A stretch of 64,000 nucleotides of DNA, taken from contig JAQTLX010000009.1 of assembly GCA_028714695.1 (NCBI GenBank), positions 1 to 64,000 of the forward strand, read 5' to 3'. Below are positions 17,280-25,872 of this stretch, piece after piece. This DNA is from Ignavibacteria bacterium. Lineage in GTDB: Bacteria; Bacteroidota; Ignavibacteria; Tepidaquicellales; Tepidaquicellaceae. Within the stretch, counting starts at the first letter, position 1, and every line of letters begins with the position of its first letter. The notes beneath the pieces are model-generated. The model made no database searches, had not been told where the DNA came from, and worked only from the letters and a program-made list of their open reading frames with translations. The translations under genes were made by a program, and so were the position numbers.

Positions 17280-17355
17280 ATATTATATTTCTTTATAGGG
17301 TTTTTTCTATCTATATTTCTATTATATCTGTCGCATAACATAACAAATTAATCAA

Positions 17356-20319
17356 GTGCTTAAAATCCGGGTAAAACATCTACTGGCTCTGCTATTATTG
17401 ATTTTTGTTTCGAGCGTACTTAAACCGCAGTCATTCAATACGCAATTTTACAATGAATCTAACGGTCTTGCAAATTCAAAAGTATGGACCATTTTACAGG
17501 ATAAATCCGGGAGAATATGGTTTGGAACGCGCTCCGGTATTTCCGTTTATGACGGACTTTCATGGAAAGGTTTTTTAAATACGGACGGTATCAGCGGTTA
17601 CGAATGTTTTGCATTACATGAAGATAAACAGGGCAGCATAAAAGCGCTTTTCAAAAACCCTTCTTTCCTTGTGGCAACGTATAACGGAAGTTCGTGGAAA
17701 ACGCTGCCCCCTTCAGGATTCGTTACGGCGAGTCTGTTATCTTCGTTTTTAGTTTCAGGGACGGGCGATAATGAAAAATTTTATATCATTACACAGAATG
17801 AAGGCATTTCTTATTATGCAAATAATGCCTGGACGCACGTCGATTTTAAAAATGATTTCGGAATAGCGTATATTTATTCGGGCTGTGTTGCTGCCGATTC
17901 CATATTGCTTGCAACCGATAAAGGGCTTTTTTTTCTTAACGAGGACAACAAACTGCATGAATATATAGTAACACTTCCTTCAATGCCAAGAGGAGTATAT
18001 ACCGATACAAAGTATGAAAATAAAGTTTTTCTTGCCGGGGACAGTTGGTTCGGATATATTGAAAACGGCGTCTTTAACCTTGTTACAAAAAAAGTTTATG
18101 CGGATTTTGACTATAACATCGTAAACATAAACATTCAACCGGACAATCATTCAGGGTTTTATCTTTACAACAACTTTACCGTTAACTATGTGTCGCTAAA
18201 GGATACAATAGTTACAAGGCTGAATTCGAAAAGCGGATTGGTTACAAACGGAGCAAGTTGTGTATTTGTTGACGGAGAAAATAATATATGGATAGGAAGT
18301 TTAAGAGGAGTAAATAAAATATCCAGCCGGCGCTTTGTGAATTTTCTTGATTTGTTCAGGGAAGGCGACGGAGAAGTTTCCGCCATTCTGGAATATGAAC
18401 CCGGGAAAATAATATTCGGCGGAAATAGCGGGTACACATTGTTTGACGGGACAACTTACAGATATTACAACACGGCGAAAGATACCTATCCCGCCACGGA
18501 AAAAGAGCGTATTCTTGACATGGCTCTGGATTCAAAAGGAAACATCTGGATTGCTTCAATAACGAAAGGATTTTTGGTTGTAGACAGGAATGGGAAGGTA
18601 ACGGATTTCGGTAAAATTCACGGTCTGAACGAGAGAGTTGTATCTGTTGCAATGGACAGTGAAAAGAATATGTGGCTAACAACAAATGAAAGCATATATT
18701 CATACGACGGCAAAAAACTAACAAAGCACGTAATAGCCGAAAAAAATTCCGTCATCAGAAAAGTATTTGCTCTTGATGATAGCACTATGGCGTTTGTAAC
18801 CGTTATGGAAGGATTATTTCTCAGAACGAAGAACAGCACAAAGCACATTGCATCGTTGAACAAGGAAACAAACAGCGTATATGCGGTAAAAAAAGATACA
18901 AAAGGAACTACGTGGATAGGAACAATGGACGGATTGTATGTATTAAAGAACGATTCTCTGCAGCGGGCGGTTTTGAACAACAACGAAACAATTAATCGTC
19001 CCGTTTATTTAGTTCTTGAAGATAAGAGCGGGAACGTCTGGTTTGGTACTGATTTCGGAGTTTACAAATACAACGGCAAAACACTTCGGGGATATTCAAC
19101 AAAAGAAGGGCTTGCAGGCAACGAACTAAACCGTGCAGGCGGGATAGTTGAAAAAAACGGCAGGATATGGTTCGGTACAAATTTCGGCGCGTCATGCTAT
19201 TATGAGGAATATGACGAAAATAACGCGAATACCGATTTCACAACTTTGAGAATAAAAGAGTTTTCATCCGAAGGGCAGATATATCCGGCGGATAAAGACG
19301 TTTCACTTTCAAGCAAAAACGATAACATAACATTTTATGTAAGCGGGTGTTCTTTTATAAACGAGAAAGAAAATAAAATCAGTTGGATGCTTGAAGGCGC
19401 TGACAATGAATGGAAAAAGGAAATAATTTATCAGACAGGTGAAATCTCTTACGATAATCTTGCTCCGGGTGAATACAAACTGTATGTGCGTATGAGAAAT
19501 GCGGACGGAGTGCTTGGTCCGGCAACCGCCTCGGGTGTTATAACTATAGAAAAACCGTTGTATTTAAAATGGTGGTTCCTTCTTTTTTCGGCATTCGTTC
19601 TTTTTGGAATCGTATATTCAGGCGTTAATTATTTTTCACAGTTTAAATATACTCGTTTTCTGAAAGCCGAAGTAGCAAAAGTTACAGAGGAACTGAAAGA
19701 GACGGAAGATAAACACAGAGAAGCACTGTTAAAAGAAATTCACCACAGGATTAAGAATAATCTTCAGATAGTTTCAAGTCTGCTCAGCCTTCAGTCGAAT
19801 ACCATAAAAGACCCTGAAGTTCTTGAAATAATGCGTGAAAGCCAGAACAGAATCAGGTCGATGGCGCTTATACACGAAAAACTGTATCAGTCAAAAAGAT
19901 ACTCCACAATCGATATTTCGTCTTATATTAAGGGGCTTGTTGACTATCTAATAAGAGCGTATACTGTAAACACGGCGCTTATAAAAGTAAAAACGGACAT
20001 ACCGGAATTATTCTTGAATGTTGATATTTCGATTTCTTGCGGGCTGATAATTAACGAATTGGTGTCTAATGCCCTCAAATATGCCTTTCAAGATAAACCC
20101 GCAGGAAGTATATTAATTATAATTAAAAAAGAAGACGACAACCTTCTTTGCATAACCGTAAGCGACAACGGAAAAGGGTTCGAAGGAAACCATGATTTCG
20201 AAAACTCCGAAACGCTTGGCTTGCGGCTGGTAAACATGCTTGTCAGACAACACCAGGGAACAATGAACGTCACGCACGGGGGCGGGGCTGTATTTACAAT
20301 TAAATTGAGGTTAGATTAA
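17356..20319 (+). CDS. Two-component-regulator propeller sensor histidine kinase (HisKA_2 type)
   Basis: A 987-residue membrane kinase. After an N-terminal signal/anchor come many propeller repeats (about 35-620; for example ILQDKSGRIWFGTRSGIS and EDKSGNVWFGTDFGVY) and a Y_Y_Y domain ending in LAPGEYKLYVRMRNADG, all expected in the periplasm. One membrane helix (WWFLLFSAFVLFGIVYSGV, about 735-755) and a short coiled coil lead to a HisKA_2 domain with EIHHRIKNNLQIVSSLLSLQ, then a HATPase domain (IINELVSNALKYAF, DNGKGF). Unlike the Bacteroides 'hybrid' sensors it lacks its own receiver and AraC domains. The start is GTG. Its TAA overlaps the ATG of the next gene (TAATG), whose N-terminal receiver is the likely phosphate acceptor. 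Confidence 0.93.
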   Translation: MLKIRVKHLLALLLLIFVSSVLKPQSFNTQFYNESNGLANSKVWTILQDKSGRIWFGTRSGISVYDGLSWKGFLNTDGISGYECFALHEDKQGSIKALFKNPSFLVATYNGSSWKTLPPSGFVTASLLSSFLVSGTGDNEKFYIITQNEGISYYANNAWTHVDFKNDFGIAYIYSGCVAADSILLATDKGLFFLNEDNKLHEYIVTLPSMPRGVYTDTKYENKVFLAGDSWFGYIENGVFNLVTKKVYADFDYNIVNINIQPDNHSGFYLYNNFTVNYVSLKDTIVTRLNSKSGLVTNGASCVFVDGENNIWIGSLRGVNKISSRRFVNFLDLFREGDGEVSAILEYEPGKIIFGGNSGYTLFDGTTYRYYNTAKDTYPATEKERILDMALDSKGNIWIASITKGFLVVDRNGKVTDFGKIHGLNERVVSVAMDSEKNMWLTTNESIYSYDGKKLTKHVIAEKNSVIRKVFALDDSTMAFVTVMEGLFLRTKNSTKHIASLNKETNSVYAVKKDTKGTTWIGTMDGLYVLKNDSLQRAVLNNNETINRPVYLVLEDKSGNVWFGTDFGVYKYNGKTLRGYSTKEGLAGNELNRAGGIVEKNGRIWFGTNFGASCYYEEYDENNANTDFTTLRIKEFSSEGQIYPADKDVSLSSKNDNITFYVSGCSFINEKENKISWMLEGADNEWKKEIIYQTGEISYDNLAPGEYKLYVRMRNADGVLGPATASGVITIEKPLYLKWWFLLFSAFVLFGIVYSGVNYFSQFKYTRFLKAEVAKVTEELKETEDKHREALLKEIHHRIKNNLQIVSSLLSLQSNTIKDPEVLEIMRESQNRIRSMALIHEKLYQSKRYSTIDISSYIKGLVDYLIRAYTVNTALIKVKTDIPELFLNVDISISCGLIINELVSNALKYAFQDKPAGSILIIIKKEDDNLLCITVSDNGKGFEGNHDFENSETLGLRLVNMLVRQHQGTMNVTHGGGAVFTIKLRLD

Positions 20320-21977
20320 TGGAAATTAATTGTTCCAACACGAAGAAGAAAAATATTCTGGTAGTAGAAGACGAACAAATCATCGCGGAAGACATTTCAT
20401 ACCGGTTAAATTCTCTTGGTTATAACGTTATAGGTATTGCATCCACGGGCGAAGCGGCAATAAAAATTACCGAAGAAAAACATCCTGATCTGATATTAAT
20501 GGACATCGTTCTCAAAGGCGAAATGGACGGCATAAAGACTCATGAAATTATAAGGGAAAAATTTAAAACACCCGTTATTTTCCTGACGTCTTTTTCAGAC
20601 GAGCAAACATTTTCCCGCGCAAAGCACACACAGCCGTTCGGCTACATTATAAAACCTTTCGAAGAAAGAGAACTGCGTTCGAGTATTGAGATGGCGCTTT
20701 ATAAACACGAGGTTGAACAAAAACTCGAGAAGACACATAAGATACAGGAACTGATATCGGATATTTCAAGAAAACTACTCGGGCTTAAAACCGGAGAACT
20801 GGATAAAGGTCTCAACGAAGCGCTTAAAAAAATCGGAGAGTTTACAAAAGAAGAAAGAATATATATTTACCTTTACGATAAATCCACTGATTCGTATTCA
20901 ATTAAGAACGAGTGGTATGCTTCTCGGGAAAACGAGGTAACAGGTGAATCGAAGACTATTAAGAGTTGCAGCGTGCCCGGCATTATGGAACATTTAAAAA
21001 AGAATCCGTATTTATATATTCCGGACGTAAATAAATTTCGTGATACGGGACTTATAGACATTAATGTTATATTTAATAAATCCGTCGTTTCAATTATTCT
21101 TATTGCTCTTAAATCCGGAGAAGATATTATCGGCATAGTCGGGTCCGACAGTATATCCAAAGAGAAAAAATGGGACGAAAACGATATTCTGGTGCTTAGT
21201 CTCTTCGGCGAAATAGTTGTAAACACTTTATTCAGAAAACAAATAGAAGACCAGTTAATTGAAAGCGAAAAGAACCTTAGAGAAATGAATGCCTCAAAAG
21301 ACAAATTCTTTTCGATAATTTCCCACGATTTGAAAAACCCGTTTATGGGATTGCTCGGTTTTGCCGAAGTGCTGTATAATTCTTTTGACCAGTATACGGA
21401 TGAAGAAAAGAAAAAAATGATTCTGATAATAAAGAATTCTACACGCACAACTTTCAAACTTCTTGAAAATCTTCTTGAGTGGTCGCGTGTACAGATAGGC
21501 GTAGTTAAAGCAGACCTGCATGAACACGATGCAAGCATCCTCGTAAACGACTGTATTTTCATGCTTCGTGATACGGCAATGTTAAAAAACATCAAAATAC
21601 TGACGGAGGTGCCTTTCGATTCGAAGATTTACTGCGACGAAGATATGATTAAGACCATACTGCGTAATTTCATTTCGAATGCAATTAAATTTTCTCAGTC
21701 CGGCTCAGCGATAAGAATTTTTTCGTCAAACGAAGAAGGAAGAATTAGTATTTCCGTCGGCGATACGGGCGTTGGAATTCCCGAAAATGTTGTGGAGAAT
21801 CTTTTCCGCATAGACACATCGACTACTTCGCTTGGAACGCATGGAGAAAAAGGAACGGGCCTCGGACTTATTTTATGCAAAGAACTGGCGGAAAAAAATG
21901 ACGGTAAAATATACGTTCAAAGCAAACCCGGAAGCGGTTCCGTGTTTACGGTTTCTGTGCCGGTTAAAAAGCCGTGA
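20319..21977 (+). CDS. REC-GAF hybrid histidine kinase
   Basis: A 552-residue soluble hybrid kinase. An N-terminal receiver (about 10-128) has LVVEDEQII, the phospho-acceptor Asp in LILMDIVLKG, and canonical Thr (FLTSFSD) and Lys (IIKPFEE). A GAF-like domain (about 145-305) follows, then a short coiled coil, HisKA (FFSIISHDLKNPFMGLLGF) and HATPase (RNFISNAIKFSQSG, DTGVGIP, GTGLGL). Coupled by a 1-bp overlap to the propeller kinase, it probably receives phosphate at its receiver and signals onward through its own kinase domain. The final output regulator is not in this operon. Confidence 0.93.
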   Translation: MEINCSNTKKKNILVVEDEQIIAEDISYRLNSLGYNVIGIASTGEAAIKITEEKHPDLILMDIVLKGEMDGIKTHEIIREKFKTPVIFLTSFSDEQTFSRAKHTQPFGYIIKPFEERELRSSIEMALYKHEVEQKLEKTHKIQELISDISRKLLGLKTGELDKGLNEALKKIGEFTKEERIYIYLYDKSTDSYSIKNEWYASRENEVTGESKTIKSCSVPGIMEHLKKNPYLYIPDVNKFRDTGLIDINVIFNKSVVSIILIALKSGEDIIGIVGSDSISKEKKWDENDILVLSLFGEIVVNTLFRKQIEDQLIESEKNLREMNASKDKFFSIISHDLKNPFMGLLGFAEVLYNSFDQYTDEEKKKMILIIKNSTRTTFKLLENLLEWSRVQIGVVKADLHEHDASILVNDCIFMLRDTAMLKNIKILTEVPFDSKIYCDEDMIKTILRNFISNAIKFSQSGSAIRIFSSNEEGRISISVGDTGVGIPENVVENLFRIDTSTTSLGTHGEKGTGLGLILCKELAEKNDGKIYVQSKPGSGSVFTVSVPVKKP

Positions 21978-21978
21978 T

Positions 21979-23439
21979 TTACTTAAGCACGAACCATTTG
22001 TTGATATCGACGGCGTTGTGCCTTCCCGATTTATGATAAAACTCGTTTGAGCGGTTATCGTATATGTAATCCGCGCCCCACTTAATGTAATTCTTTTGAA
22101 TCTGTTTTAATGCGTCTGCCGTTATATACAAATCTTCGTTCGTCATTGTAGGGTGAAGCGAAAGCCTTACCCATCCGGGTTTAAGTGAAAGATCGCCGTG
22201 ATTTATAAGGTTTGTTATTTTTCTCGAATGTTTGTAATCGACGTTCAAAAGGTAGTGCCCGTAAGTTCCGGCGCATGCGCATCCTCCGCGCACCTGTATT
22301 CCGAATCTGTCGCTGAGCAGACGGACTATGAGGTTATAATGAATGTTGTCAATATAAAATGAAAATATTCCCAGCCTTTTCTCTGTGTTGTCTGCGAGTA
22401 TGCGGAGTCCCGGAATCTTGCGGAGTTCTTTAAATGCAATTTTCACAAGTTGCTTTTCCCTTTTCTCCATGTTTTCAACGCCCATTTGCTTTTTTACTTC
22501 GATGCTGAGCGCTGTTCTTATCGCCTGTATGAATCCCGGCGTTCCGCCGTCTTCGCGGATTTCAATATCGTCTATGTATTTATATTCACCCCATGGATTT
22601 GTCCATTCTACTGTACCGCCGCCGGGCTGGTCAGGAATGTAATTCTGATATAATTCGGAATCGAAAATCATAACTCCCGATGAACCGGGTCCCCCCAGAA
22701 ATTTATGAGGTGAAAAAAACACGGCATCGAGTTTTTCGGCTTTGTTTTTCGGATGCATGTTTATGTCAACGTAAGGCGCGGACGCTGCAAAATCAACAAA
22801 ACAGTATCCGTTGTATTTATGCATGAGTTTCGCCATTTCGTGATACGGCGGCTGAATTCCCGTAACATTTGAGCATGCCGAAAAAGAACCGAATTTAATT
22901 TTTCTGTTCTTATATTTTTTAAGTTCGTCTTCAAATCTGTTCAGGTCGCAAAGAAGGTCCTCGCCGGGGGGAATAACAACTACGTCCGCCTCCGTTTCAT
23001 ACCATGATGTATGATTTGAGTGATGCTCCATGTGCGTAATGAATACAATAGGTTTTTCAGATTCGGGAATATATTTTTTTATGTTCTTTCTAAGGTAGCA
23101 TTTCAAACCCAGCATTCTTTGAAGTTTGTTTACAACCGTCGTCATGCCGAATCCCGCCGTTATTATAACGTCATTCCTGTCCGCATTGCAGTGTTCTTTG
23201 ATTTTCCCGTGCGCCGTGTGATATGCGTTTGTCATCAGCGTGCCCGTCTCGCTCGTTTCCGTGTGAGTGTTGGCAACATACGGACCGATTGAATTTGCGA
23301 TTGTTTCTTCTATCGGACGGTAAAGTCTTCCGCTCGCGACCCAGTCGGCATATATAAGACGCTGAGTTCCGTACGGGCTTTTGTATTTTACGTTATGCCC
23401 TATTGTGTTCTTCCTGAACCGTTCGAATTTTTTTTCCAT
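21979..23439 (-). CDS. Class V aminotransferase, cysteine-desulfurase-like PLP enzyme
   Basis: A PLP-dependent fold-type I enzyme. RLIYADWVASGRLYRPIE is the class V N-terminal motif, HMEHHSNHTSWYE is the substrate/cofactor segment, CFVDFAASAPYV carries the PLP-ring Asp, and DAVFFSPHKFLGGPGSSGVM contains the Schiff-base Lys. A Cys-rich segment (VRGGCACAGTYGHYLL) near 400 sits where cysteine desulfurases have the catalytic Cys loop. At about 486 residues it is longer than SufS/IscS and lacks suf/isc neighbours, so sulfur mobilisation is possible but not proven. I use the ATG at 23439; an in-frame ATG at 23511 would add 24 unlikely residues. Confidence 0.85.
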   Translation of the reverse strand: MEKKFERFRKNTIGHNVKYKSPYGTQRLIYADWVASGRLYRPIEETIANSIGPYVANTHTETSETGTLMTNAYHTAHGKIKEHCNADRNDVIITAGFGMTTVVNKLQRMLGLKCYLRKNIKKYIPESEKPIVFITHMEHHSNHTSWYETEADVVVIPPGEDLLCDLNRFEDELKKYKNRKIKFGSFSACSNVTGIQPPYHEMAKLMHKYNGYCFVDFAASAPYVDINMHPKNKAEKLDAVFFSPHKFLGGPGSSGVMIFDSELYQNYIPDQPGGGTVEWTNPWGEYKYIDDIEIREDGGTPGFIQAIRTALSIEVKKQMGVENMEKREKQLVKIAFKELRKIPGLRILADNTEKRLGIFSFYIDNIHYNLIVRLLSDRFGIQVRGGCACAGTYGHYLLNVDYKHSRKITNLINHGDLSLKPGWVRLSLHPTMTNEDLYITADALKQIQKNYIKWGADYIYDNRSNEFYHKSGRHNAVDINKWFVLK

Positions 23440-23739
23440 GTATAGATATAATACTTTTTGAAAAAATAAAGAATTTAATCCGTGAAATAAATTTAAAATC
23501 GCCGGTAGCAAGTAATTACCGGACTATATTGCGAATCCGTTTACCTTTTATAAGATTCCTTCGGTATTCAAACCGTCAAAATAGTTAATGCAAATTATAA
23601 CAACTATCATATATAATCAACCAATAATAAGTATTATTCCGCAATAATATTTATAATCCGGCATTTAAAATATACAATTGTTTAAAATTGCCTTTAGACT
23701 TATCTAAAATTTTCCAAACTTTGTAAAAAACCGTAGCAA
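23440..23739. other. Divergent intergenic region upstream of the glycosidase operon
   Basis: About 300 bp of AT-rich sequence with no gene. It must hold the promoters of the PLP enzyme and of the GH20-GH2-GH92 operon. I could not assign a convincing Bacteroidota-type TTG/TAnnTTTG promoter or an operator palindrome. Confidence 0.5.
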
Positions 23740-25872
23740 ATGAAATCTTCTTTCTGCAGAAAAGCACTACTTGTATTTTTGTTATTTGTTCTTCCTTCAA
23801 TTGTCAATTCGCAGATTTTTCCTAAGCCGTACCTGACAACTTATCCGGGCGTTATTCCTGAACCGAAACAAAATTACGAGAAAAAGGACGAGCGCATCAA
23901 TGTTGACGCCTCTTTTGTAATTTCCGTTGAAGGCGCCGCATCAGAAAAACTAATGAACGCGGTAAACAGATTTTATATCAGGCTTTCAAACAGTGTCAAA
24001 TCACGATTCGAACTTCCGAAGGTTGTTAACGGAAAAACGGAGAATGCAAAATTAATTATTAAAGCGGAAAAAGAAGAAGATATTAAATTGGGAACGGATG
24101 AAAGTTATAATCTGAAATTTTCTTCAACCAAAATTTATTTGCAGTCAAAAACGGATATCGGAGCAATACGCGGTCTGCAGACGCTTATTCAATTATTCGA
24201 CGAAGAAGATAACACCTATTTTTTCAAAGGCGGCGAATATCCAGACAATCCCGCGTTTCCATGGAGAGGACTGTTGATAGACGTTTGCAGGCATTTCAGT
24301 CCGATGGATGTGTTAAAGCGGAACATCGACGGCATGGAGGCCGCGAAACTAAACGTGTTTCACTGGCATCTTTCGGAAGACCAGGGGTTCCGCGTTGAGT
24401 GCAAAACATTTCCGAAACTTCACGGAATGGGTTCAAACGGCGATTATTATACACAGGAACAAATTAAGGATATTATTAAATACGCGAACGACAGAGGTAT
24501 CCGCGTTGTACCTGAATTCGATATTCCGGGACACTCCACCGCGTGGTTTGCCGGATATCCCGAATATGCAAGCGCTCCGGGTCCGTATGAAATAGAAAAA
24601 TATTTCGGTGTGTTCGATCCGTCTTTCAATCCCGCGAAAGAAGAAACGTATGAGTTTTTCGATAAGTTCTTCGCGGAAATGTCCGGGCTCTTCAACGATG
24701 AATATATTCACATAGGCGGTGATGAAAACGAAGGCAAGCAGTGGGACGCGAATCCTGAAATTCAGGAATTTAAATTAAAGAATAATTTAAAAACCAATCA
24801 CGAACTTCAGGCATACTTTAACAAACGCATTCAAAAAATTCTTGAGAAGTACGGAAAGAAAATGATTGGCTGGGACGAGATATTCTCAGAAAGTCTTCCG
24901 AAGGATATAGTAATTCATTCTTGGCGCGGAAAGGATGCAATGATTAATGCCGCGAAACTCGGGTATTCATCGATACTTTCAAACGGATATTATATCGACC
25001 TTTGCCAGAGCATTTTCGATCATTATACAAATACTCCGCTTACAGGAACTGAATCATTAAGCCCCGAAGAAAGAAAACATATTCTCGGCGGCGAAGCAAC
25101 TATGTGGGCGGAACTGGTGACGGAACAAAATATTGACTCAAGAATCTGGCCGAGAACAGCGGCGATTGCGGAAATACTCTGGTCGGGTAATTCGTTTATC
25201 GACAATGCGGCTTCGCTTTCCGGCGACACAGTAGAAATGAAAATGGGCATATATAAACGGTTTGAAAAATTTTCAAATTACCTCGATGAAATCGGATTAA
25301 AGCATAAAGCAAATAAAGAAGTAATGATTAAAGCAATATCAAACGAACAAACCATTAACGCAATAAAAGACCTTATTGCTTTCGTCCAGCCGCTCAAATA
25401 TTACAAGCGGCACAAATATACAAAGTATACTCAGTTCACGCCTCTGAACAGGATTGTGGATATATCGACTCCAGACGCGCCAATGGCAATTGAGTTTAAT
25501 TTTCTCGCGGATAAAATTTTAAAAGGAAACGCCGTACCGGATGATATCGATAACGCACTCAAATATTTTCACGGCATCGAATCCGATATTCTCCAATATA
25601 AAGACGGGATGCTTCTTCCTTCAAACGATAATTTCTACAAGGACAAAACTGAATTATTCATAAAGCGTTTTGAGTATTTCAATAATTCGGTCTTGCTTTT
25701 GCTCACATTTATTAAGGATAAAAAAACATTGAGTTCGGAAAAAATTGATGCAATAAACAAAGGAATTTATTTTGAATCGCTTAAAGAACCTTTTGAGGAA
25801 ACAGATTTCCCGGCATACGACGGATTCATAAAACTTTATCAATTCGTTAAGGAAGAAAAACATTTAAAGTGA
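23740..25872 (+). CDS. Beta-N-acetylhexosaminidase, glycoside hydrolase family 20
   Basis: A secreted 710-residue enzyme removing terminal beta-GlcNAc/GalNAc. A signal peptide (about 1-24) precedes a GH20b-type alpha/beta domain (about 50-165) and the GH20 barrel (about 168-500). FPWRGLLIDVCRHF, NVFHWHLSEDQGFRVE and VVPEFDIPGHSTAW are family motifs, and the catalytic Asp328-Glu329 pair lies in HIGGDENEGKQW. A helical C-terminal extension follows. It is the first gene of a three-gene glycosidase operon; its stop overlaps the next start by 4 bp. Confidence 0.95.
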   Translation: MKSSFCRKALLVFLLFVLPSIVNSQIFPKPYLTTYPGVIPEPKQNYEKKDERINVDASFVISVEGAASEKLMNAVNRFYIRLSNSVKSRFELPKVVNGKTENAKLIIKAEKEEDIKLGTDESYNLKFSSTKIYLQSKTDIGAIRGLQTLIQLFDEEDNTYFFKGGEYPDNPAFPWRGLLIDVCRHFSPMDVLKRNIDGMEAAKLNVFHWHLSEDQGFRVECKTFPKLHGMGSNGDYYTQEQIKDIIKYANDRGIRVVPEFDIPGHSTAWFAGYPEYASAPGPYEIEKYFGVFDPSFNPAKEETYEFFDKFFAEMSGLFNDEYIHIGGDENEGKQWDANPEIQEFKLKNNLKTNHELQAYFNKRIQKILEKYGKKMIGWDEIFSESLPKDIVIHSWRGKDAMINAAKLGYSSILSNGYYIDLCQSIFDHYTNTPLTGTESLSPEERKHILGGEATMWAELVTEQNIDSRIWPRTAAIAEILWSGNSFIDNAASLSGDTVEMKMGIYKRFEKFSNYLDEIGLKHKANKEVMIKAISNEQTINAIKDLIAFVQPLKYYKRHKYTKYTQFTPLNRIVDISTPDAPMAIEFNFLADKILKGNAVPDDIDNALKYFHGIESDILQYKDGMLLPSNDNFYKDKTELFIKRFEYFNNSVLLLLTFIKDKKTLSSEKIDAINKGIYFESLKEPFEETDFPAYDGFIKLYQFVKEEKHLK

